DNA of 42,476 bases from Actinomycetota bacterium (GTDB lineage: Bacteria; Actinomycetota; Thermoleophilia; Gaiellales; Gaiellaceae): contig VAWH01000026.1 of assembly GCA_005888315.1 (NCBI GenBank), positions 1-42,476 on the forward strand, written 5' to 3'. A program made the position numbers and the translations under genes. The notes under the pieces are model-generated. The model was not told where the DNA came from. It did no database searches and saw only the letters and a program-made list of their open reading frames with translations. Positions 23,467-32,561 of the stretch are shown in pieces; the stretch's first letter is position 1, and the number at the start of each line of letters is the position of its first letter.

Positions 23467-23750
23467 TAGGTCCTCTTGACCTCCGTCTTGCGATCGCCGG
23501 AATGGCCGCGGAACATCCTCGTCGGCGCGAACTCGCCGAGCTTGTGGCCGACCATCTGCTCGCTGATGAAGACGGGCACGTGCTTGCGGCCGTCGTGGAC
23601 CGCGATCGTGTGCCCGACCATCTCCGGGAAAATCGTCGACGTCCGCGACCAGGTGCGGATCATCTGCTTGCTCCCGGACTCGTTCATCCGGGTAATGCGG
23701 CCCATCAGCCGCTCCTCCACGAACGGGCCCTTTTTTGAACTTCTACTCAA
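23466..23750 (-). CDS. rpsS: Ribosomal protein S19
   Basis: This 94-residue head protein has [48 protein letters not shown] and [21 protein letters not shown]. The start codon is TTG at 23750 behind AGGAGAA; no ATG lies at this position. The 60-bp gap to rplB carries the GAAAATGC hairpin module. Confidence 0.97.
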   Translation of the reverse strand: MSRSSKKGPFVEERLMGRITRMNESGSKQMIRTWSRTSTIFPEMVGHTIAVHDGRKHVPVFISEQMVGHKLGEFAPTRMFRGHSGDRKTEVKRT

Positions 23751-23815
23751 CGGGTTCTCCTACGAGCGTAGTGATGTAGAAACCAGCCACGGGGAAAATG
23801 CGCAGCATTTTCACC
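23751..23815 (-). repeat. GAAAATGC hairpin module, copy 2 (rplB to rpsS)
   Basis: On the minus strand GGTGAAAATGC and GCATTTTCCCC pair (8 bp, one mismatch, 2 bp) around TGC. The stem includes the rplB stop TGA. Then GGCTGGTTTCTAC, a small CTACG/CGTAG hairpin and the rpsS site AGGAGAA follow. The order matches the gaps before rpsH and rplW. Confidence 0.75.
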
Positions 23816-24653
23816 GTTTACCCTTGCCCCTCCGTCTTGCTCGGACGATCAACTTGTCGGATTCCTTGTGCTTGCGGCGCGTGCGCTTGCCGAGCGTGGG
23901 GACGCCCCAGGGCGTCACCGGATGGCGCCCGCCCTTCGACTTGCCCTCGCCGCCGCCGTGAGGGTGGTCGACCGGGTTCATCGCCGAGCCGCGCACGGTC
24001 GGCCGCTTGCCGCGCCAGCGGCTCCGGCCCGCCTTGCCGCCCGTGACGTTCTCGTGGTCGACGTTGCCGACCTGCCCAACGGTGGCGCGGCACGTGAGCG
24101 GCACCCGGCGCGTCTCACCCGACGGCAGTCGCAGGACGCCGTAGCCCTCGTCCTTCGCGACGAGCTGCACGCCCGAGCCGGCCGACCGCGCCATCTTGCC
24201 GCCCTGGCCGGGCTTCAACTCGACATTGTGGACGAGTGTGCCGGTCGGGATGTTCGTCAGCGGCAGCGCGTTCCCGGGCTTGATGTCTGCAGCCGGGCCC
24301 GATTCGACTACGGCGCCGACCCGCAGCCGAGCCGGAGCGAGAATGTACGACTTCGCGCCGTCCGCGTAGTGGAGCAGTGCGATCCGGGCCGATCGGTTCG
24401 GGTCGTACTCGATCGCGGCCACCTTTGCCGGAACGCCATCCTTGACGCGCTTGAAGTCGATCTGGCGGTACTGGCGCTTGTGCCCGCCGCCCTGGTGACG
24501 CCGGGTGATGCGGCCGTTCACGTTCCGCCCGCCACTCTTCTTCAGTGGCTCGGTGAGGCTCTTCTCGGGCTCGGTCTTCGTGATCTCCTCGAACGAGGAG
24601 ACCGACATGAAGCGCCGGCCCGGGCTGGTCGGTTTGTATCGACGAATAGCCAT
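23811..24653 (-). CDS. rplB: Ribosomal protein L2
   Basis: This 280-residue protein is essential for subunit joining and peptidyl transferase assembly. It has [57 protein letters not shown], and the C-terminal [26 protein letters not shown] with the conserved histidine. Length and ends are standard. The ATG lies directly after the rplW stop. Confidence 0.98.
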   Translation of the reverse strand: MAIRRYKPTSPGRRFMSVSSFEEITKTEPEKSLTEPLKKSGGRNVNGRITRRHQGGGHKRQYRQIDFKRVKDGVPAKVAAIEYDPNRSARIALLHYADGAKSYILAPARLRVGAVVESGPAADIKPGNALPLTNIPTGTLVHNVELKPGQGGKMARSAGSGVQLVAKDEGYGVLRLPSGETRRVPLTCRATVGQVGNVDHENVTGGKAGRSRWRGKRPTVRGSAMNPVDHPHGGGEGKSKGGRHPVTPWGVPTLGKRTRRKHKESDKLIVRARRRGKGKR

Positions 24654-24953
24654 CTACACCTGCGCTCCTTCGAAGATCTCGATCGACTCGCCAGCCTTGA
24701 TCTGGACGATTGCCTTCTTCCAGCCGGGCTTGCGGCCTTTGACCAGGCCGCGGCGCTTCGGCTTCGAGCGCACCTGGATCACGTTCACGCGCTCGACGTG
24801 GACGTCGAATAGCTCCTCGACGGCCTGCCGGATCTGCGTCTTGTGGGCATCCGGGTGGACGCGGAACGAATAGCGGTGGTTGTCCTCGATCTGTTCGTAG
24901 CTCTTCTCGGAAACCACCGGCGCCAGGAGCACCTCATTCGGATGCAAAGACAC
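24654..24953 (-). CDS. rplW: Ribosomal protein L23
   Basis: This 99-residue protein lies at the tunnel exit and docks trigger factor and SRP. It has LLAPVVSEKSYEQIEDNHRYSFRVHPDAHKTQIRQAVEELF and VQVRSKPKRRG-like IQVRSKPKRRGLVKGRKPGWKKAIV. The start is GTG at 24953 after GAGGGAGAGG. The preceding 65 bp hold a hairpin module. Confidence 0.97.
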   Translation of the reverse strand: MSLHPNEVLLAPVVSEKSYEQIEDNHRYSFRVHPDAHKTQIRQAVEELFDVHVERVNVIQVRSKPKRRGLVKGRKPGWKKAIVQIKAGESIEIFEGAQV

Positions 24954-25023
24954 CTAAACCCCTCTCCCTCGAGCGTCAGCGAAGTCGAAACCAGCCTCGT
25001 GGGAATGCGTCAGCATTTTCACG
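24954..25023 (-). repeat. GAAAATGC hairpin module, copy 3 (rplD to rplW)
   Basis: On the minus strand CGTGAAAATGC and GCATTCCCACG pair with two mismatches around TGAC. The left arm contains the rplD stop TGA. GGCTGGTTTCGAC, a short GCT-centred arm and the rplW site GAGGGAGAGG follow. The CTGGTTT core and layout match copies 1 and 2. Confidence 0.7.
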
Positions 25024-25726
25024 ATTGAGCCCTCCCCTGGACGAGCTCGAGAGCAGCTTCGCTGACCAGCAGCGAGCGGGCCCAGACGAGCGCCGAGATC
25101 TCGACCTCGGGCGGGGTCACGACCTGCACCCCGTCAAGGTTCCGGAAGGACTTGACGATTTGCTCCTGGTCCTCGCGCGCAACCACGATCAGCGGGCGCT
25201 GCTTACCCCACGTCTCAACGAGCGCTGCCGCTTCCTTTGTCGAGGGCCCGTCGAAGGCGTCGTCGGCGAGAACGCCGAAGGTGCCCTCGTCGGCATGTGC
25301 CGAGAGCGCGGCGCGGAAGGCAGCCTTGCGCTCCTTGCGGTTGACCTTGCCGCCGAAGCTGGTTCGCACCGCGAAGGCGGCGCCGCCGCCGGTCCAGTGC
25401 GGCGCACGCGTGCTGCCGGCGCGTGCGCGGCCGGTGCCCTTCTGGCGCCACGGTTTGGAGCGCCCGCCGGTGACGAGCCCACGACTCTTGACGGCGCGAG
25501 TGCCGGCACGGTTCGCGCTCAGCTCCGCGCGCACGGCTTCGTGGACGAGGTGCGGCTTCACCTCGGCGCCGAAGACGCTCTCGTCGAGCGTCAGGTCCTT
25601 GGCCTTCTTGCCGGTGCCGTCCAGGACAGGTGCTCTAAGGCGTCGACTCGGCGACGCCGTCTGGAGGTCGTCCGAGCTTTGCTCGGGCGACCGTTTTCTC
25701 TCGGCTCCGGACTTAGGCGCCGGCAC
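25019..25726 (-). CDS. rplD: Ribosomal protein L4 with element-encoded N-terminal segment
   Basis: The 235-residue product has the L4 core from APVLDGTGKKAKDLTLDESVFG through NRAGTRAVKSRGLVTGGRSKPWRQKGTGRARAGS, the tunnel loop, to the C-terminal domain. The start is GTG at 25726, with GAGGAG seven bases upstream, overlapping the rplC stop by 14 bp. Ten normal-looking codons after it the frame enters two-hairpin element E, which encodes about 21 residues (RSPEQSSDDLQTASPSRRLR) without a stop before the core begins. The protein is therefore extended at its N-terminus by a dispersed repeat. Confidence 0.95.
   Translation of the reverse strand: MPAPKSGAERKRSPEQSSDDLQTASPSRRLRAPVLDGTGKKAKDLTLDESVFGAEVKPHLVHEAVRAELSANRAGTRAVKSRGLVTGGRSKPWRQKGTGRARAGSTRAPHWTGGGAAFAVRTSFGGKVNRKERKAAFRAALSAHADEGTFGVLADDAFDGPSTKEAAALVETWGKQRPLIVVAREDQEQIVKSFRNLDGVQVVTPPEVEISALVWARSLLVSEAALELVQGRAQS
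25634..25698 (-). repeat. Dispersed two-hairpin element, copy E, inside rplD
   Basis: Sense orientation is minus, in the rplD reading frame. Hairpin 1 has outer arm GGTCG/CGACC and inner arm CGAGC/GCTCG around AAA; hairpin 2 is GGCGTCGCCGAGTCGACGCC, then CTTAGAG. The first part differs most from the other copies (AGAAAACGG where they have TTTAGACGG), which removes the TAG. Confidence 0.8.
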
Positions 25727-26345
25727 GCTTGGCCTCCTCGCGAACCTCGACGATGCCGTTCTTCGGCCCGGGCACCGCGCCCTTGAGGAGCAGCAGGTTC
25801 TGCTCCGGGTCGACCGAGTGCACCGTCAGCCCGACCTGGGTGACCCGCTTGCCGCCCAGGCGGCCGGCCATCTTGACCCCCTTGAAGACGCGTGACGGCG
25901 TCGCCGACGCGCCGACCGAGCCAGGCTTGCGGACGTTGTGCGAGCCGTGCGACGTCGGGCCGCGGCTGAAGTTGTGCCGCTTGATCGTGCCGGCGAAGCC
26001 CTTGCCGATCGAGACACCTGAGACCTTGACCCTGTCGCCGGGCTCGAAGCTCTCGACCGTGACGGACTCGCCCTCGGTGGCGCCGGTCAGGCCGCGGAGC
26101 TCGAGCAAATGCCTGTGCGGCGTGACGCCGTTCTTCTTCAGATGGCCCAGCTTCGGCTTCGAGAGCCTGTGCTCGGCGACCTCACCGTAGGCGACCTGGA
26201 CGGCGTCGTACCCGTCGACGGCGGCCTCTTTGACCGAGACGACCGGGCAGGGCCCGGCCTCGATCACCGTCACGGGCGTCACCTGGCCGGTCTCCTCGTC
26301 GAAGACCTGGGTCATACCCAGCTTTTTCCCGACGATGCCCTTCAT
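25713..26345 (-). CDS. rplC: Ribosomal protein L3
   Basis: This 210-residue protein starts early assembly of 23S rRNA. MKGIVGKKLGMTQVFDEETGQVTPVTVIEAGPC, FSRGPTSHGSHNVRKPGSVGASATPSRVFKG and GRLGGKRVTQVGL are diagnostic. The ATG at 26345 lies 91 bp after rpsJ, behind a terminator-like structure. The end overlaps rplD by 14 bp. Confidence 0.98.
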   Translation of the reverse strand: MKGIVGKKLGMTQVFDEETGQVTPVTVIEAGPCPVVSVKEAAVDGYDAVQVAYGEVAEHRLSKPKLGHLKKNGVTPHRHLLELRGLTGATEGESVTVESFEPGDRVKVSGVSIGKGFAGTIKRHNFSRGPTSHGSHNVRKPGSVGASATPSRVFKGVKMAGRLGGKRVTQVGLTVHSVDPEQNLLLLKGAVPGPKNGIVEVREEAKRAGA

Positions 26346-26369
26346 CTGGGACGGCTCTTTGCGGTCGGG

Positions 26370-26418
26370 AAAAAACTAGACAGCGCTTCCTGCCACGGCA
26401 GGCTGGGCGTCGTTCTAG
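26370..26418 (-). terminator. Intrinsic terminator or attenuator between rpsJ and rplC
   Basis: On the minus strand an imperfect stem opens with CTAGA (26418 side) and closes with TCTAG, with the tight core CCTGCCGTGGCAGG and a CAGC/GCTG pairing inside. It is followed at once by six T residues and then CCC. Hairpin plus T-run is the classical intrinsic terminator form, unusual inside an S10 cluster. Confidence 0.6.
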
Positions 26419-26438
26419 AACTTTTCGGAGAAAAGTTC
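26418..26438 (-). promoter_or_regulatory. Perfect 9-bp hairpin at the rpsJ stop
   Basis: GAACTTTTC and GAAAAGTTC pair perfectly around a 3-nt loop. The stem begins in the rpsJ stop codon and abuts the terminator-like structure downstream, with which it shares the base at 26418. It could block or protect the rpsJ 3' end. Confidence 0.5.
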
Positions 26439-26742
26439 ATAGCTTGATCTCGATGTCGACGCCGGCAGGAAGATCCAGTCGCATCAGCGAGTCGACCGTC
26501 TTCGGCGTGGGCGAGTGAATATCGATCAACCGCTTGTGCGTGCGGATCTCGAAGGCCTCGCGCGAGTCCTTGTCCTTGAAGGGGCTGCGGATGACCGTGT
26601 AGACGTTCTTCTCGGTCGGCAGGGGCACCGGACCGGTGATGGTGGCGCCGGTTCGCTGGGCCGTCTCGACGATCGACTGAGCCGACCGGTCGAGCTGCGT
26701 GTGGTCGTAGCCCTTGAGACGGATGCGGATTTTCTGTGCCAT
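26437..26742 (-). CDS. rpsJ: Ribosomal protein S10
   Basis: This 101-residue head protein also acts as antitermination factor NusE with Nus[34 protein letters not shown] and [34 protein letters not shown] match from end to end. The ATG at 26742 overlaps the TGA that ends the small frame of the leader copy upstream (TGATG). The ribosome site GGACGGTGA is within that leader. Confidence 0.98.
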   Translation of the reverse strand: MAQKIRIRLKGYDHTQLDRSAQSIVETAQRTGATITGPVPLPTEKNVYTVIRSPFKDKDSREAFEIRTHKRLIDIHSPTPKTVDSLMRLDLPAGVDIEIKL

Positions 26743-26923
26743 CAACGATCACCGTCCGTGCAGCTCGTGCGCTCCAGCCGCGAAACGCCCGCGTCGCAAG
26801 GACGCAGGGAGTGTTCGTAGCCGGAGGCTACGGACGCGACTGAGGACGCGGCGAGGCGGAGCGTTGCAGCGCCCTGGAGCGTGCGAGATGTGCGGATGGG
26901 GGTCGTCAGCAAACCGGCCTTTC
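26743..26923 (-). repeat. Twin ribosomal leader, copy 2 (tuf to rpsJ)
   Basis: This fills the gap between tuf and rpsJ and aligns over about 165 bp with the rpsK-rpsD gap without indels. The inner hairpin CGTAGCCTCCGGCTACG (26816-26832) differs from copy 1 by a paired T-A to C-G change. The outer stem (26874-26887 with 26764-26777) is CTCG, CA/CA loop, CGCTCCAG/CTGGAGCG, again changed on both sides. The same-length frame of 55 codons exists but begins with CTG (26909) and ends TGA on the rpsJ ATG. Confidence 0.85.
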
Positions 26924-28117
<1,194 letters not shown>

Positions 28118-28133
28118 TACTCCTCCGGTTGAC

Positions 28134-30236
<2,103 letters not shown>

Positions 30237-30241
30237 CTCGG

Positions 30242-30712
30242 TTACCAGCGATAGTGGGCGAAGGCCTTGTTGGCCTGCGCCATCCGGTAGAGGTCGTCCT
30301 TGCGCTTGAAGGCGTTGCCCTGCTGGTTCAGGGCGTCCAGGATCTCGCCGGCCAGCTTCTCCGACATGTGCTTCTCCCGCCGGTCGCGCGAGTACGTGAC
30401 CAGCCAGCGCACGGCGAGCGTGCGCGCGCGGCGCTGCGGCACCTCGACGGGCACCTGGTAGTTCGCGCCGCCGACGCGGCGGGAGCGAACCTCGAGCACC
30501 GGCGTGATCGTCTTGATCGCCTGCTCGAGCACCTCGACCGGCGGCTTGCCGGTCTGCTCGCCCACGCGGTTGAGCGCCTGGTAGACGATCTGCTCGGCGG
30601 TGCTTTTCTTCCCGCGCGTCATGACGCGGTTGATCACCTGGCTGACCAGGCGCGAGTTGTGGACAGGATCCGGCTGGAGCTCGCGGACCGGAATCTCGGC
30701 TCGGCGCGGCAT
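30242..30712 (-). CDS. rpsG: Ribosomal protein S7
   Basis: This 156-residue protein nucleates the small-subunit head. It has [58 protein letters not shown] and [26 protein letters not shown]. Two adjacent ATG codons (30715 and 30712) overlap the rpsL stop; the second gives the usual family N-terminus. Confidence 0.98.
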   Translation of the reverse strand: MPRRAEIPVRELQPDPVHNSRLVSQVINRVMTRGKKSTAEQIVYQALNRVGEQTGKPPVEVLEQAIKTITPVLEVRSRRVGGANYQVPVEVPQRRARTLAVRWLVTYSRDRREKHMSEKLAGEILDALNQQGNAFKRKDDLYRMAQANKAFAHYRW

Positions 30713-31083
30713 CATGAACCTCGCTTCGCGCCGTACTTGGACCGGCCCTTGCGCCGGTCGCCGACGCCGGCCGTGTCGAGGCCGCCGCGGATCACCTTGT
30801 ACCGGAAGCCCGGCAGGTCGCGGACGCGGCCGCCGCGGATCAGGACGACCGAGTGCTCCTGGAGGTTGTGGCCCTCACCGGGAATGTAGGCACCGACTTC
30901 CATCCCGTTGGTGAGCCGGACGCGGGCAACCTTGCGAAGCGCCGAATTCGGCTTCTTCGGCGTCGTCGTGTAGACGCGCGTGCAGACGCCGCGCTTCTGC
31001 GGCGCGCCACGAAGGGCAGGGGTCTTCACCCTCGCCTTCGGCGCGGCCCGGCCTTTGCGCACGAGTTGATTCACGGTCGGCAT
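30712..31083 (-). CDS. rpsL: Ribosomal protein S12
   Basis: This 123-residue decoding-centre protein has the standard core [28 protein letters not shown] with K43 (the streptomycin-sensitive state) and [19 protein letters not shown]. Position 88, Lys in E. coli and Mycobacterium (VKDLPG), is Arg here (VRDLPG), followed by GFRYKVIRG instead of GVRYHTVRG. It is the first gene of the str cluster and lies behind a good promoter. Confidence 0.98.
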   Translation of the reverse strand: MPTVNQLVRKGRAAPKARVKTPALRGAPQKRGVCTRVYTTTPKKPNSALRKVARVRLTNGMEVGAYIPGEGHNLQEHSVVLIRGGRVRDLPGFRYKVIRGGLDTAGVGDRRKGRSKYGAKRGS

Positions 31084-31159
31084 TGCTGTTGCGGCTTCTC
31101 CAGGGGAAAGGGCTTACGACACAACAAAGGCTGGCCGGGGCGCATGCCCCCGCCAACCG

Positions 31160-31196
31160 GCCAAGCATGGTAGCGAATCGCTCTCGCGGGCGTCAA
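31160..31196 (-). promoter_or_regulatory. Promoter of the rpsL (str) transcript
   Basis: On the minus strand TTGACG (31196-31191) and TACCAT (31172-31167) are 18 bp apart. The predicted start near 31160 gives a leader of about 75 nt. A GC hairpin near its 5' end (TGGC and GGGGC arms around GCAT, about 31132-31156) could protect the message. This is the only clear sigma-70-type promoter found for the long ribosomal run. Confidence 0.65.
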
Positions 31197-31203
31197 ACGC
31201 GCG

Positions 31204-31226
31204 AACCCCGCATCATTACGGGGGTT
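31204..31226. promoter_or_regulatory. Inverted repeat AACCCC/GGGGTT in the divergent gap
   Basis: AACCCC (31204-31209) and GGGGTT (31221-31226) form a 6-bp inverted repeat between the rpsL promoter and the leader of the diguanylate cyclase gene. It could be an operator or a hairpin; nothing decides which. Confidence 0.3.
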
Positions 31227-31254
31227 GGGCGGTAATCCAGTACCTATGTCGAGG

Positions 31255-31339
31255 GTGGATCTTTACGGCTTTGAAACCATAGGCAAGCAGCCGCAGGCAA
31301 ATTACAGTGAGATCGGCCCGCTGTAGCTGCGGGATCCAC
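31255..31339 (+). promoter_or_regulatory. Candidate structured leader of the diguanylate cyclase gene
   Basis: GTGGATC (31255-31261) and GATCCAC (31333-31339) close an 85-nt segment. Inside are CGGCT/AGCCG, CCGCAG/CTGCGG and TACAG/CTGTA pairings, some mutually exclusive, and two unpaired AGGCAA motifs. The ribosome site GAGG of the gene begins about 30 nt after the closing stem. It does not fit the GEMM c-di-GMP consensus as I know it. Confidence 0.4.
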
Positions 31340-31376
31340 GGGGGTGCAGGAAACTGGGTGGAGGTATGAGGTTGGG

Positions 31377-32543
31377 ATGGTCGCTGTGACGACGACGGTA
31401 GTCGTAGCCATCGCCGCCGGAGCGGCAGTTATCGCCCTGCTTCTGGTCGTCCTCTGGCTCGTCCGAGGCGCCGGCAAGGGAACGCAGAGCGACGAGCGCC
31501 TCACCGACCTCGTGTCCGATCTGAACGCCCGCATGGAGATGATGGTCGGCGAGCTGTCGGAGGCGCTCGAGCACGCCCAAGAGGAGGGGCGGCGAAACCG
31601 GATGCTCGGTGAGCTCGCCGGAACGATCGATCTCGACGAGGTCTTGACCCGGACGCTCGACGCCGCCGGGGCGATGCCGGGAGTCGATGCGGCCCTCGCC
31701 CGTCTCGACCACGATGGTGGGACGCCGATCATTGCGACGCTCGGACTGACCACGGAGGAGGCGCAGCGACAGGCAATCGCAGGTCCGCCGGGTGGTCCCG
31801 AGGCTCGTTCGATCTCGCTCGTCTACCAGTACCCCGAGGAGCTGGCCTCGAACGACGGTCCCAGCGGCCTCATTCACACGGGCCTCGCGGTGCCGATCCA
31901 GACCGAGAGCGGCTCGATCGGCTTCATCGCCGTCTTCTCACGCTCGCGCTCCCACACGTGGAGCGAAGACGAGGTGCGAGAACTCGAGGAACTCTCCCTT
32001 CGAGCCGGGCCCGCGATCGAGAACGCGAAGCGGTTCCGCGAGGCGCGCCAGCTCGCTGATCTCGACGCCCTGACCGGGCTCCACAACCGGCGCTACTTCC
32101 ACGAGACGCTCGGCCGCGAGGTCGCGCGTGCGCACCGCTACAACCGACAGCTCGCGCTGATCGTCCTCGACCTCGACGACTTCAAGGCGATCAACGACCG
32201 GATCGGGCATCTGGCCGGCGACGCCGTGATCGCCGAGTCCGCGGAACGCGTCCGGGACGTCGTCCGCTCGGCCGACATCGCCTGTCGGGTCGGCGGCGAC
32301 GAGTTCGCCGTGATCATGCCGGAGTCGACGCTCACCGACTCGGATCAGCTCTACCGCCGCCTGCAGGCAGCGGTGTCGGCGCGGCCGATCGGCCAGGCCG
32401 GACGTCTCTCCTTCTCGGCCGGGATCGCCGAACTCAAGCCCGAGGACGACCCGACCGTCTTCTTCGAGCGTGCAGACGAGGCGCTCTATCGGGCCAAGGA
32501 GCACGGCAAGGCGCAGGTAGTGGCTTCGCCCGCGGCGAGCTGA
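31377..32543 (+). CDS. Membrane GAF-GGDEF diguanylate cyclase
   Basis: This 388-residue protein is predicted to make cyclic di-GMP at the membrane. The N-terminal transmembrane helix is at about residues 3-30, then a short coiled coil, a GAF-like sensor domain (about 75-215) and a GGDEF domain (about 225-385) with LDALTGLHNRRYFHETL, LDLDDFKAINDRIGH and the intact active site RVGGDEFAVIMPE. An RxxD inhibitory site (RSAD) lies five residues before GGDEF, so product feedback is likely. The ATG at 31377 is preceded by GAGG at 5 nt; an in-frame GTG at 31344 is less likely. It lies between rpoC and rpsL on the opposite strand to the ribosomal genes. Confidence 0.93.
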   Translation: MVAVTTTVVVAIAAGAAVIALLLVVLWLVRGAGKGTQSDERLTDLVSDLNARMEMMVGELSEALEHAQEEGRRNRMLGELAGTIDLDEVLTRTLDAAGAMPGVDAALARLDHDGGTPIIATLGLTTEEAQRQAIAGPPGGPEARSISLVYQYPEELASNDGPSGLIHTGLAVPIQTESGSIGFIAVFSRSRSHTWSEDEVRELEELSLRAGPAIENAKRFREARQLADLDALTGLHNRRYFHETLGREVARAHRYNRQLALIVLDLDDFKAINDRIGHLAGDAVIAESAERVRDVVRSADIACRVGGDEFAVIMPESTLTDSDQLYRRLQAAVSARPIGQAGRLSFSAGIAELKPEDDPTVFFERADEALYRAKEHGKAQVVASPAAS

Positions 32544-32561
32544 CAACCTCGGGCGAGCTGT

